Assembly (NCBI GenBank): GCA_963377175.1
Contig: CAUJNA010003782.1
Coordinates: 1 to 64,000 of the forward strand
From: Effrenium voratum
Taxonomy: Eukaryota > Sar > Dinophyceae > Suessiales > Symbiodiniaceae
DNA length: 64,000 nucleotides
Direction: 5' to 3'
Shown here: positions 41,373-54,900 of the stretch, in pieces
How the letters are laid out: each line of letters starts with the position of its first letter
How positions within the stretch are numbered: the first letter of the stretch is position 1
Translations under genes and position numbers: made by a program
The notes under the pieces: model-generated
Database searches by the model: none
The model's input: the letters and a program-made list of their open reading frames with translations, nothing else
Told to the model about the DNA's origin: nothing

Positions 41373-41656
41373 CAGGAAAAGGCAAGAGGCTCGTTTGTTT
41401 GAATCACGGCATCCAGGCGTGTTGTGTTACGTCTCATTAGCCTCAGCCCTGCCCAAGGTTTCATTCTGAAGAGTTTAGCCTACCACATTGGCAGCTCATG
41501 TCAGAGTCAGCTCCTCCAAGCGACCACTGATTGAGGACGGAGACAGTGGATGTTTTTTTTTGTCACGATCTTGTGCTCCCTGTTCGGTGGTTGAACCTGA
41601 TCTTGCAACAGCATCCTTGCAAGCTGGATCCTGGGGCCCTGGGGCCTGTGTGGCAG

Positions 41657-41724
41657 GCCGACCTGAATCCGCCCGACTGCGTGTCAGCCATGATCTCGGC
41701 GGCCAACGCACAAGCAGCACAGAG
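41657..41724 (+). CDS. Candidate early exon of the OPR/pseudouridine synthase gene
   Basis: TGGCAG|GCCGAC to CAGAG|GCGAGT. Encodes NPPDCVSAMISAANAQAAQ. Both junctions carry the AG|GC signature. Membership in this gene is inferred from position and style. Confidence 0.45.
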
Positions 41725-44700
41725 GCGAGTTATGTCGTCTGGAGTTTTCTCAGTCCGCCGATGGTGCGCTCACTTTTGAAGGGGCTCCAATGCTATAGGC
41801 TCAACTGCCAACCTTGGGGACAGCCATTGCAACGAGGTGAGCACCTCTTGTTTTTGCTACCGGGCAGGAGTTCATTTGCAAAGCTTGTGTATTCAGCAGG
41901 ATTTGCACTTCCAGTAGGCAGCTGTCTTTTTTGACTATACCCCTGAAGCAGAGAGCAGTTTCTCAGTGGAGTTTCCGCGGCAACTTGGAGATTGGAAGGC
42001 GGGCAGCTTCCAAAGAGCGACTTCAAAGAGTTCAAGACGCGCCTCGACGGGTGGCGGGCGTGGGTCTTGCGCATCCCCAGAAGGCGAGGCATTTCAAGGG
42101 GGCGCGGCTGCATTTCTCGCCAGCATGTTTCACCGAAGCGGAACACGGGTTGCCTTCAATCCGAGTTGCCCTTGAGCCAACAAAATAACGCGATTGATGC
42201 GGTTTGCAAGTCAGCACCGCGTGCACCGTTCTTGACCTGCCTGGGCAAATGACTGACCAGGACAAGCTCAAACCAACCAATGACAAGCTGCCAAAATGCC
42301 ATCGTTTTTTTCGAAGTTGGCCTCTTCATGAAAGGATGGAGTCATAGGACAGAGAAGGTTGGAACGCGCAGAGTTGAAATTGTCTGAATCTAACCTCCAG
42401 GCTCATGCAAGCGGTTACGCCAAAACAGGGTTGGCCTTGCCCAAAGCACATCCAGCAAAGTGAGTGAGAATGGAACGGCTGTGGATCCGCCAAGGTCAAA
42501 ATGTAGATGTCTGAGAGTTGACCAGATGCCATCTCAGAAGTTTTGGCTGTGGGTCAAAACCCAGGAAAGCCCTGGTGAACATCAAAATAGGTGGCAAATG
42601 GATGTTCATCCACCCCAAAATGGAGCCATAAGTTATGCCCCATGGCCAAGTGTCCTGCAGGTGTATGGCCCATGTGGCGCCCCCAGGCCTCCGTCCACGA
42701 CTAGGTTGTGCCCGGAAAAGCGTGGCATTGCCATATGAACAAATGATGTCTGAAGGATACCACGATACCACTTCTGACGCCAGCAGCACTCTTGGGGTCA
42801 GATCCATAGGTGATCTTTTGTGTTGATTTGGTCGAAAAATAGAGGGGGGTTTGATTCCTGGAAAACACCTGATGGTTCAAATGGATCTACCAGGCCCATC
42901 TATTTGTCCAAAAATGGACACCTATAATCAGATCATTTTGGTTGCCAATGAATGCAGCTGGCGGTCGCTCAGGCTCTGGAGCGGAGCTTTGAGAAGGCAG
43001 GGGCTTGGACCCAAAAAAAATCTAACCAACCCGTTGGGGGGGAGTCTGTTTCTTTCTTGGCTTTGTTGTTTTTGTTTGTTTGGGGGGGGGGGGGGGAGGA
43101 GGGGCACGCGATGCATTTTCGGGATTGAGGATGCAGGTCGTTTTGTGACACGGATGTGCGCCCTTGGCCTTTCAAGCTTCGGTCGGTGAGGGTTTGAAGC
43201 TGGGCATGCCCAAAAAATCGCTGGTTCCGAACGCCCTAGTTTGGGCAGGTGAAATTTGTAGTCGCCCGCCCAGCTGTATGACCCCAACAGTGCATGGTTA
43301 GTTCTGGGTCGGCCTCAGAGTTGTACTTGTTCAAATGGCAGCAACATATCATCATGGCATAGGCTGAGCCAAAGCCAACAATGGCACAGGAGAAAAGCAA
43401 ACACGTTTTGCTCTTCCTTCCCCAAGCATACAACCCTTCATTACCTCAATGAATTTGGGCCCAAGTACCTGCCCTGAGTCGTGGCACGTAGCTCTTTCCC
43501 TCTACCCCGAAAACCCTCCATCGATTCTTCGGCGCATCTTCCTTGGATGTTCGGACTCGCCAACTTGTCGCCCACTGTTCGCCCACTTTTTTTTCCGGGG
43601 TGTTCCATGCAACCACCGGACGCCAAAAAACGTTTCCGCAGGGCGTCGCAGGTGGCGTCGCGCGGTCCCGAGGGTCGTAGGACCTTTCGCGCCAAAACCG
43701 GGGGCCCGTCCCCGTCGATCCGTCGCAAAGGGGCGGCCGGCGCCGGAGGACCGGATCGTTGAATCACTTCTGAGGGGAAGAGAGAGAGGAAAGGCAAGTG
43801 GTTTGAGCAGATAGCTTCGCGCGGTTCGGGGGGCGTGGTTTTTTGGGGGCTTCTTGGTTTTTTGTTGGTTCAGTTCATTTTTTGCTGGGGGTCTGCAAAA
43901 AAAACAAGGTTTTTTGCTACCATGCCAAGAATATGGGTGTGGCTCGAGATTAACCAGGGGTTAGGCAGGTTTTGGTCCATGTGTCCATTTGCCAGGGTTC
44001 CATTTTGGGTACCTATTTTTGACCCACTGCCGTATCGTACTGGGTTGAGCAATTCCGCCATACGTCAAGGTACTATGGTACTTGTTTGGTGCGGACACGC
44101 CTCGGCGAACCATTTTGCATCAGCTGGACCACAGAGGTTCTTCAACTGGATGTCCCTGGACAGGTCGTTTTGGGCCAATGGTAGGACGGCTCCTGCCAGC
44201 CTGTTAGCTTGAAATTTCGTCGGAGGAGGGGACTTTGGTTTTCCCAGATTCTTGGCTGTTTGCCAAGATTGCTCGGGAACGAAGTAGGCGTGATGAGCAA
44301 TCATGTCATTGTTCCATGCAAGGGCTGGGTTCTTCTCTGCTCAACTGCGTAGATACTTGTGCACATCAGCGGTTGCCAATTGGGATTTCAGGCGTTTTGA
44401 TTGGAGCGGTGCGCGGTGCGCCATGAGAAGTGCAGCGCACAAAATTGGGGGGGGGGGGGGGCCCTGCAAATTGACTCGGACTAATTCCGGACTCGGACAA
44501 CTAAATCGAGAAGTCAGTCGTGGGGCGCGGAAACATAGAAACTTAGGCCATGCATCCCTTGGACAAGTTAGGAGCTCTCCTATGGAAGCTGGGCTTTGGT
44601 GAAGCTGGGCGACCGCGGTTCTTCGGCGCTGCGGGGCCTGCTGCAGAGGCTTCTCATTCGGTTTCCTGCAGGAAGGCCCCTAGGTCCCATCTTCTGGTTT

Positions 44701-47700
44701 GCTGGGTGCCGTTAGGTGAATCAGACAGCCGAAACTGCAGCAGAAAATGGCAAGGCACTTCGATGAGTTCATGATGGCCCTGGCCCTTCGCTGTGAATTG
44801 CTTCCGGCGCAATTCGGCTTCTCTGTCGTCAGCAAACCAGCCGATATGGATAATTCCCAGTCTCTCCGGTCTCTTACATGGAGGGCGTCACTTTCCGGCT
44901 TCCCGTTTTCATGTAGTTTTTATCGCGTTTCAGGGTCACCGGCGAGTCATAGGCGTCCCTTAGCTTGGACAGAAATAGATGAGTTCCACGGCTGAGCACC
45001 GGGTTTTATGCCGCATTTACCGCAAGGAAACCCAACGACTTCGATCCAAAAGGTCACCTCTGCTCACCGACCCTCGTGCGAGGTGCGAGCAGCTCGAGGA
45101 GTTCCAGGCAGCGCAGCTCTCGCGTCTCGCCTGGCTCCCTGGCACGATTCGCGCACCCCGAAGAGTCCGGAGCCGGGAACGGGGAGCGGGGAGAAGGAAC
45201 CCTCGGCGAGATTCGACGCCTAGTGCGAACTTTGAAGAGTGCCTAAAAAAGGGAAGTGCAGGTGCCAATTTTTGAGAAAGGGACTGAGTGCCACCCCTGT
45301 CTTGGATTGCGCTAAGTTCCCAAAGGCGCAGCTTCGATCTAAGTCGATGGAACGCTTGCAGCATGTAGCTTGGTTGCTTCTTGGTGACGGGTCTTTGGAC
45401 TAAAACTTAGTTGGTTGAAACAAGTGGGACTTTCGGAATTGGACCCAATAAAAGTTGGAAACTGTTTGGATGCGATGTTTTGTGGATTTCCCCTGTTCTT
45501 TCCCCTGCTGCTTCTTGTTTAATTAGTAGTCTCTTAGTACTCGTTTGATATTCTACAGGGGTGGATCCATAAAAGCCACATCCAAACCGCTTTCTAGAAT
45601 GGTGCGCATGACCGAAATCGGTTCGCGTCACGAAATGAGGCCATGGTTGAAACCACAACGTTTGTTGGCAGGGTTTCTTAGGTGGTGCGAAATGGATTTC
45701 GTCCATTCACAGTAGTGCACAGAACCTCTTGCCAAAAAGTAGTCTTCCAAAAGTGGTTCGCGCACTTGTTTGTTTCTACGTTGTCAACTTGCCCAGGTTC
45801 CAGAAATGTTCCCTGAAAAAGCTGGGGTCTAGTCTGTGCTTCCTGACTTCTTGGACCCCGTGCGCGCCAAGCCTTCCCTAGAATTGAAATTCCCGGTTAA
45901 GTACCCTCCTGCCCACCAACATGGAACCCACCAGAGGCATGGTCCATTGTAGCGGAAAGTTGTCCAAGCCAGGACCAGGACCCCAAAACGTCAGGTCCCA
46001 TGATGTCCCATGCCAGCGGACACGAGGCTAACTTGAGCATGGTTGAGTGACGTCATGGCTGAGGTCTTTGGTCACTGCGCGGCTTCGTGAGGAGCCGTTG
46101 CCACTCCTGCAGCGTATGGCCGAAAGGGCGCGGAGCTGTCATCTGCACCCGCATTCGGGCCTAGCCCTTTGGCCGCAAATTATTTCTGGTTGGCATATGT
46201 GGGTTGATCAAAATTCCTTTGCATGGGATGACCATGGGGGAAACCACTAAAGTATATATATGCATGGGATGACCATGGGGGAAACCACTAAAGTATATAT
46301 ATATACCCAATGAAACGGGAAAAATACCCATGGTCATTTGAGGGCCAGGAACATTGATCAACCCCCACAGACATATAGAGAGAGAGGTATGTTGAGGGCG
46401 AACAAAGCATTTCGTGGGGCTACCTTGTTGAAACAACCGGATGGAATAATGTTTGGAAGATGTGGCGGGGTTTTGCAAAATGGGAGGTCTTGCATGGTTG
46501 TAGGGTTGTGTGCGGCGTTGAGCACGGCTGTTGGTGCTTTTGACAGGAAGGGTTTAGGCCGGGTGTCTCCTTGTAGAGCGTGCTTTTGACCCAGCTGCAG
46601 CACAGACTCCGCACGATGATTCACCACATTATCACAGCAGCAACTTGACCAACAAGATCAACGCAGAATCTGTAGCTGGCTCGGTCTTTTGTCGGGGGTA
46701 TACCCTTGTTTGGTGGTCTTAAAGTAAAACCAACCCTCTACTCCAAGAACCTTTAAAAATAAAGGATGCGAACGAAAAACCTGGTTTTGAGCCTGTGGCT
46801 TACCGAAAACAGGGTTTTCCAACCGAAAACCCGGTTTTACTTTTAAACACCCATACAAAAACAATACAAAACCTGTACAAAACATTACAAAACCCATACA
46901 AAACCCGTACGTTTGTATGCTTTTCATAAAACCGGGTTTTCCCGCGAAGAACCCGGTTATTTTCGAGAACCTTTAAAATAAAAGGTTCTTGGAGTAGAGG
47001 GAAAAGAAAAGAACAGCACCAACTCCCTGGGTCACATCCACTTTGTTCACCGGAAGGCACGTGCCTTTTATCGCCTTTCGCCTTCTGAGGCAATGCTGGC
47101 CTGGTCTTTTGCGACACTTGGCCCGGTGCAGGGTGGAAAGGCTTCATGCCACTGGGATCGGGAAGGATCCAGCCCCTTTTTCTCCCAGTACAAAGCTCGT
47201 GCTGTTCTTGAAGTAGAAAGTGACAGGGTTCCCAAAACTCCATATATATATATAAGATATAGGTGTGTCCTTTTCTGGTGGTTTTACACATCACCTTTTG
47301 GGCCAGATGAAGATGAACTTCTTTTGGGCGGGTGAAGCCAGTAGCAGGACTCCTTGTTTGCTGAGGAAGCTGCAGGTCAAGGACGAGGAGATGATGCAGG
47401 CGACCTTTGGCTGGCAGCTACCTTGGGTCCCCCCATGAGACATGTGGCCAGCACACTTTGCGCGTATAGAGCTGATGAGTTCGCGTGGGCATTGAGAAAT
47501 CAGTAATGACATTATGCATCGCTATGTTGACCTCTCTAACTAGTTGCACCATCCGCAAATATGTTTCTTGCATTTGTGCCTTTTGCAAAGGTGTGGCTAC
47601 AATGCTTAGACTTCCTTTGGTCGCCGCCCCTGTTCTGCGGAGCGCGTTTATCTGACCTCGAGTAGCCGCAGCGGTTTGTTAGACGGCATCGATTTGCAAC

Positions 47701-50700
47701 GTGGTCTTGTGCGTGCAGCCCTTACAGGACTGATTTGGCAGCATGATGCCTACACAGCTTATGTTGAATTACAATGCAAATTGAGGATCTAACACGGTAC
47801 CCGTCCCATTCCTCAGACTGCACGCAGAAGGCCCCCGTGCGCGTTCGCGTGTCTTCAAATCAAAGCAGCCGAGGGTGGGTCGCAGCTCTGCTCTTCATGC
47901 CGCGGCTCAGATGCAGAAAAAACATGTCAGAAAGATCCGGAATTTGAGGCCTGCAGCGGGTTACGGCGCTTATGTGGGTACCGCATGTACTAAGACGGAT
48001 TCTTTCCAGAAGTGGCTAACTGATGTCTTTTTGCTTTGCGCAATTGAATGCATGGCTGCAGTGAGGGAAAACTGCCAAGGAACCAGGAAACCCGCAAGAA
48101 ACATGAAGATGCCACAGAAACGAGGCAATGACTAGTTTTCCCAGCACGCCTCTCCAGCGGAGAACTTTCGGGGAGTTACAGCCATTTACCCTCCCACCAA
48201 ATAACATGGAACCTGACGTTCGGGTCCCGGATATGGCCATCACAAGCCGAGGGCTACTTCAAGCCCAAAGAGTTGGCGAACGTCAGCTGGGCCTTTGCCA
48301 TGTGGAGCACCACCAGTCACCTGACGTTCGGGTCGCTCACGGGAAGGGCAAGAGGTGGGGGTTTGTGTGGATCCGGCATTGCCCGAGATGGAGTTTGAAT
48401 TCGCAGCCTACTGGTTCTGCCGAGTTTCGCTTGGAGCATGGCGTGCGTGTCAGAAATGCGCCCCAAGACTACGCACTGATCAGGAGAGTTTGGAGCAAGG
48501 AAGTCCAGAGTGCAGGTCACTTCTGTGTGAGACCCTCGAACTGTGCTTCCTCAGCCAAGGAAAGTGTTAGTTTCACCTTCCATGCAGAACAAGCTGCAAC
48601 CTGACCAGCTCGCTGCGTGGTAAATCTGAATGGGCTCCCATCCATCCGATCGCTGTTTCCACCGAATGCTGGCTGGCGGCGCACCCTGCTCCACAATCAG
48701 TCGAAAACCCCAGCTTGCCACTCAGAATTCAAAAGAGTTAAATCAAGCAGTCACCGGTGCGCAAGAACACAGTGCCTGCAGAGCGAGTGGCTCGGCCAGT
48801 CACAAAGGCTTGCCAACGGACACCAATCTGCCAGCGGACCCACTTGGCGCACTTTATTGCAACAAAGTCACCTAGGCGAACTTCAATGGACTTCGCAGGG
48901 GAACTGGCCAACCCACCTTCCCCCGCCACCCCCCCCACAACCCCCCCCTACAACAACCCCACAACCCCCCGGAACTGGCCAACCCCCTCCCCCACCCCCA
49001 CAACCCCGCCCCCTTTAAGGGGTTGGCTTTGAAGCCCACAGAAGAGGCCGAGCCGAGTCCGAGGCCCCGCGCTGGAAGCCGCGCCCCGGAGTCACATTTC
49101 GGCCGGGGGAGTTGGCATGTGTCGGCGAGGCAGGGTAGCTGCCGGACACGGGTAGCGTCCCTGTCTGGGTCCCCCAGTGCCCTTTTACCGTTTCTTTTTT
49201 GGGGGGGAGGGGTTTTCTACTGAAATAAACGGCAGAAAAAACGGGTCTAACCTCTCGACTGGAGGACCTAGCTGTTTAGCGCCTGGTTGCAGGGGTCAGC
49301 CAGCGTGGTGGGTAAATTCTGGCCCTGCTGATCACCCTGGCTTGGGCCATCCTGGACTTCGGTGGCGAACGCAAGACAAATGCACCGAGCGATTGCAAAC
49401 ATGCTTCCTAAGTTTGTTTGACTTTCGCATGAAAGCTCCAACGCGTTTGACAGTCTCATTGGTATGGTCGGCTTTGATGGACAATATGTGGCCCAAGCCG
49501 CGCACGTGGCCCATGGCCATGCCAAGGTTGCTCAACAAGCGGTGCAGGTAGTGGAGGAGTTCAAAAACCAAGAGCTGACGATGCGCTTTGGCCGAGCGGG
49601 CGCTGGGGGCATTGGGAGTGAACTTAATTTCCCGGCTTTCTGTAATCATGATCATGGCACATGTGCATGTTGTATTATTTTGCTACTTCTCTGTACTGCT
49701 ATTGGGTTAGATCTTTTAGGCTTTTTCCTTTTAACCAGCAAAGAGTTAAACTCTTTGCTGGGTTGGATCTCTGCGCAAGGCTTGCTTCCTTTGGGCCTCA
49801 CTGCCGAAAAGCGTGGAAGTATGGGCACTTGGTTTGGCCACACATGGCTAACAGAAGCAAACTGGCGCTGCGCGGCAGATGCACCGTGCCCTTCAAGTCT
49901 GAGACTCGCAGACCGGGCGGTGATCAATCCTTGGTCAGTTGAATGTGGCACTCAGGTGCTCAACAGCCAAGCAGCAGCTGCACAAACTTCCTTCACTCTT
50001 AGTTTGGCTGTGAATTTGTGGGCGCTTGCCCGGCTACTCTGGCTGAGCCTTGAAAACTGCCGGAAGACACCCCACTGATTTGCAGGAACATGCTTCCGCC
50101 ACGCCCATGTTGCGTTCCCATCTTCTTTTTTCAGGGCGACCTACGAAAACGGCCAGCGGTTCAATAGTGGCTTCCCTCCGCCCCCCCACCCCGAAAAAAG
50201 AAAAGAACAACTTCCCCCCCCCCCCGCCCCCCGCCCCAACATTCAGCTTCTTTCCCCCCTCAAAAAAAAGAACAAAAAACACACACACACACACACACAC
50301 ATTCAGCTTGGCGGGGGGGGTTAATGTCACTACCAGGCGCCGCGCCTCTGCGCCTCCGCGCCTCGCGTCCCCCAGGCTGCTGTGGTCCTTCGCGCGCCTC
50401 GACGCCGCGCCGGCGAACCTCATCTCCGCGGCGGCGCGGGAGGTGGCGGCGCGGGACCTCAACGCGCAGCACCTGGCGCCTGGGGAAGCGATGAGGTCCA
50501 GTCGATTTCACTGGAAGGAAACCAAACCCCTAGTGTGTTGAGACTCCCATTTGAGCTGAAATGAGTGTTTGTTCTCGATTTTGCACTGTTTTTAAAGGGA
50601 ATCTATCACTGGACATATGTTCTAGGCTTCTCAGTCGTGCCAACTTTGACCGTTTCTTTTTGGGGGTTTTGGGTTCCCCTGCTAAAATAGACCAGAAGCA

Positions 50701-51572
50701 AGGGTACCCTTATTCTAACCTCCCTGCTGGAGGACCTGGACGTGGATCCCTCACCGTTTTTCTTTTGTAGACGCGTGGAACTTGGCAGTAAATCCCAGCT
50801 CAAGACGAAATCCAATGACTAGTTTCGGGATACAATTGGCCTCTTCGGTGGAACTTGGCAGTAACTCAGAGGAAGTCCAATGACCAGCCGATTTCGGGGG
50901 CACAATTCCACAGGTTTCCGAATCAACCGATCCCCCCACATACCCCCCTTAACCCCGAAAACCCATTTTCCCTACCCTTGAAACACCAAAAAAACTCCTA
51001 ACCCCGAAAGGATCTGAAGAGACATGAAAACCCACCCCTTCCCGTGGCCCCAAACCCCAAAACCCGAGGCGAACAGCGCCTGGGCCTTCGCTCGGCTGAT
51101 GGCCGCCGAGCTGGCGAGAGACTTGGCGCTGAAAGCCCAGCGCCGCGCGCACGAGCTGAAGGCCGCTCGCGCGTTGGGCGCGGTGCGCGTGAGGTGGTGC
51201 GTGCGAAAGCCCCCGGCGCCCCCATCCGCCCAAAAAATAATAGTAAGATAAGATTAAAAAACAAAGCAAACACATGGATTCATGGCTCTAGAGTAGCACC
51301 TTCGCCCCTTTGTACGTGTTTAAAGGGGCGGTTCTTGTTGGGGGGGGGTTCAAGCTTTGTGATGCTACCCTAGATGTGCGTGAGGAAGTATTCACGTACA
51401 TATGCATATATGACACGCATGCATGTGTATACACACATATATATATATATATACATATGTGTGGGCAGGCAAATAATGATTTTTGGTTTCAATCTTTCCA
51501 AGGTAGACACATCCTGTGGTTTCATGCACATACGTGTGCCTTTAGTAATCTGCACGTTTGTATGGGTGTACA

Positions 51573-51630
<58 letters not shown>

Positions 51631-51888
51631 CACCTATCTGTCCATAAGTGCACACAATGCATACGCAGTTGGGCCAAGCACAAGCACCTGGCAACCTACC
51701 GCCAGGCACAGGAGCTGTCGAGCCTGCTGTGGGCGCTGGCGAAGGTCAGGGCGGATTCGGCGCTGGGGTCGCGGATGGCGCAGCAAGCGGCGGAGAAAAA
51801 CCTCGGCCCGCAGGAGCAGCTTGGACGCTTGAAGCGTGCCACCTGGGGGCTGCTCAACGTTGAATGGGGAGCCCCCAACCAATGCTCC

Positions 51889-51930
<42 letters not shown>

Positions 51931-54900
51931 AAAAAAAGCGCGTTTGTTTGACCCATAAAAAGCAGAAAGGAAGATGCAGGTCGAAAAAGAACAGGCTTGT
52001 GGTTGGAAAGGGGGTCCCCATACTCCATTCGGCCCACCAAATGACCAAGGGTATATAACTGTTGATCAACCCCGCGAGAAATTTTACGGACTTTTTGCTG
52101 AACATGCTGGTGGCGCAGATGTTGTGCTCAACTTGGCATTCGTAGTAGCATCGCTCTGGGCCATGCGTTTTGGGTGTTGCTTTTGGGACGGCTTTGGTGG
52201 CCACACGAGTGAACAGAAACCCGTGTGAGCACACACACACACAGCATTGAGTGGCAGTCAATCCTAAGGCTCGTCAACCTGCTATGGTCTGCTGCGAGCA
52301 TGGTGCTGCATGACGAGCAGGCGCGGCCCACACATCCAGAGTCACAAAATTTTGGAGGAGTGTATGTGCACTCTCCTGACATGCTGGTCTCGCATGAGCT
52401 GCCATGTGGCCCCGAGAGGTTGCTTTTGCTCTATGCCCTTTCCCTTCTAAATCAGCCTGCAGAGCATGGCCCATTTGGTTGCGTCATGCAAGCGCCCATA
52501 AGCACAAGGGAGCTGTGCCGGACCCCAGTGCCTGTTTTCCTCCGATGTTTGTTGTGGTATGTCGATGCCAAAGCCGGAGTTCTCGGCGAGAGGTGCTGCA
52601 TGGCTTGACCTCGCAGCTGACGGATTTGGACGCCTTCGGCATCCAGGACTTGGCCAACGGCGCCTGGGCCCTTGCCAAGCTGCAGCAGGACGCGGCCCTG
52701 GGCGTTTCCAGCGCCAACCTTGTATGGCTCTCTCACGGTCTTCACTTGCGAAACGTGCTGAAACAATATCACAACTGTTCCATAAGATGTCCGCTTCCAC
52801 CTGCACTAATCTCGGCAAGATTTCCCCAAGCCCGGCATTTGTCAGCCGGGGGGCCTGTTTGGGCGCAGTGAGCTAGCTCTTTACTGCTTCGGCTGGCTAG
52901 AAGCCTTAGCCACGAGCTCAATGGGCTGGGGCTGAGCGACGAAGGCACAAGACCAAACCAAGCCGACGAATGACAAGCAGCGCTTGGAGGAAGACGACGA
53001 ATACCCTTTTTGCCACCCAAAGACAAAATGCCGCAAACATATTGTTCAACAGGGCCCGATTCAGTTCCAAACACGGACGTTTTGTCGATAGTTGAATACC
53101 CTTCCAATGAGAACGGCTCTCACTTCCTGAGTTCCGAAAGGTTCCGTTTCGGACTTCAAACTCTTTTGGGGCTTAAGAGAACCATTTTAGTGGCAAACGA
53201 AGAGCTTTTGGACTTCTTTTCAACCATCAACTCAGGAAGTGAGTGGCTATGTTGGCCCAAGACAGTTCCATGGTGTACAAACGTGGTATCCTTGGCTACG
53301 CAACTCGGATTTAAGCTACTGTCACAGTGTGTCCTGTCGTTTCACTGAGTTGCTGTGTTTGTTCATCGCCGACCACCTGGTCTCAAAGGATTGGTACCTA
53401 GCATGTTTGGCGATGGCTTTCCAAACTCCCTATCCTTCTTCAAGCTTGGGCCACTTTACCCGAGCGCAACACAGCCCGACACAAAGAGGCCGGGCCCATC
53501 ATTTCCACTGTTAGGTGGTATCAAAGTTAGTTGCCCTCCCTCCCACTAAAATGGCGCCTTCAGGGCAAGCTGATCTGGCAGGTACCCTCCCACAACTGCT
53601 AGATGAAAATCGCCACGCGCTGCGCCGACGCCGGTGGACAGTCCCTATGAATAAACTGGGGGCATGTGGGGGCTGCCATCGCTCGACTGGCGTCGGCGGA
53701 GTGGCAGGGAGCTCTCCCTCACCTTGGCTGAGGCTTCCTGGGGCCCAGAAGGCCAAAAGTTTGTTTGTGGGGATTTCCATTTGGCCCACTACCCTCCCAC
53801 CAAACATGGAAGTGCACAAAGCCCCTTTCCAAGAGGAAAATAGTCTTACCTCTCAAACACAACTTCTCAACTTTTTGGGAGGTGACATGGGCTATATGTC
53901 TGTGAAAGATTCCCCAGGGCTTGGAGTTTTAAGGGGTGAGAAAAGGTTGGAGCCCCCTAAGGTGGTAACAGGAAGCTCCCAAGACTTGCGAGAGATGCAG
54001 GGAACGAGAAATGGAATGCACCCCCAAAAAACCGAATCCAACTGGTGGTGTCCCTAATTCGGGAACCAAAGCCTAGGTTCATTCCAATTGTTATTCCCTA
54101 CCGATTTCGCACCAGCAGACTTTACTTTGGTGCATTTTGCTTGAATGTTAGGACTTTAACTTTTTGCCAACTACTGGGTTTTCCATCAACCCACCAAAAG
54201 TTGGTCACTTTTAGCAGGGGAGCAGATTTCGCAAGCGACTTTTGTTTTTCCTGAGAGGAGGACCCGGCGGTCTTCGCCGCGATCGCGCGAAGGCTCAACG
54301 GGCGTTGCCAGGAGGCGACTTCGCAGCAGCCGCTGGCCTTGAGAACTGGACGCGGCGTTGCTTTTTTTTCCCTCTGCGTGGGTTGGATGCCCCGTTTTCA
54401 AGCAAGAAGCCAGAGGTTTTGCAGGGAATTCCACGTTCTTTGCTTGCGGCATTCAAGAGGGCGCTGAAGATGTTGTCGAGGGACTGCGCCGTTTGTTAGC
54501 GATTCACTCCCGGAGATCCAAGCATCAGCATGCGTTGACTGTGCCACAACTACCCCTGGAACCGGACAGGACTTCACCTTCATATTTTTACTCGGCGGGC
54601 ATGAAGTGCAATAGGCATCTTGTGCCAAACTTTGGCACAGCACCACCCTTTCGCTGGCCAAAGGTTGGCGAACTTGGCCTGGGCCTTTGCCACAGTAGCC
54701 TTTGCTCAAGGCGCGGCCCAGCTAGACGGATGGCTTGGTCAAGAGCGCAGTTCCACTGTTTTCGCCAGCCAAAAGCGCCACTGAAGCAGCTGGTTTTCTT
54801 CTTTCAGTCGTTTTTCCCCGTCACTTGGACCGGGTTTCTTTTCTTTTCTGTGCCTGCCACCCCAGGTGTTCGTGTTTTTTTCTCCCCCGAAAAAGCTGCG

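Larger units (their letters stand above)
37678..41656. other. Repeat-rich stretch with a few doubtful exons
   Basis: Holds a GT/GGGC microsatellite (38455-38775), hairpin elements and two exon-like segments ending in stops (40686-40851, 41048-41119). Right after the element at 37575 lies an open stretch DEHVVRDDENEEAAARRG to TGA 37767-37769, now probably 3' untranslated. Confidence 0.45.

Noticed and set aside
43481..43762. Basic frame ending at TGA 43760-43762
   Set aside because: Looks protein-like in part but has no splice partners and a strongly biased Arg/Gly/Pro composition from local GC content.
48900..49018. Pro-rich peptide frame
   Set aside because: It is a CCCCCACAACCC-type low-complexity tract without exon borders or a partner.
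50260..50511. Arg-rich minus-strand frame over 50260-50511
   Set aside because: It is the shadow of the OPR exon 50376-50475 and the CA tract.
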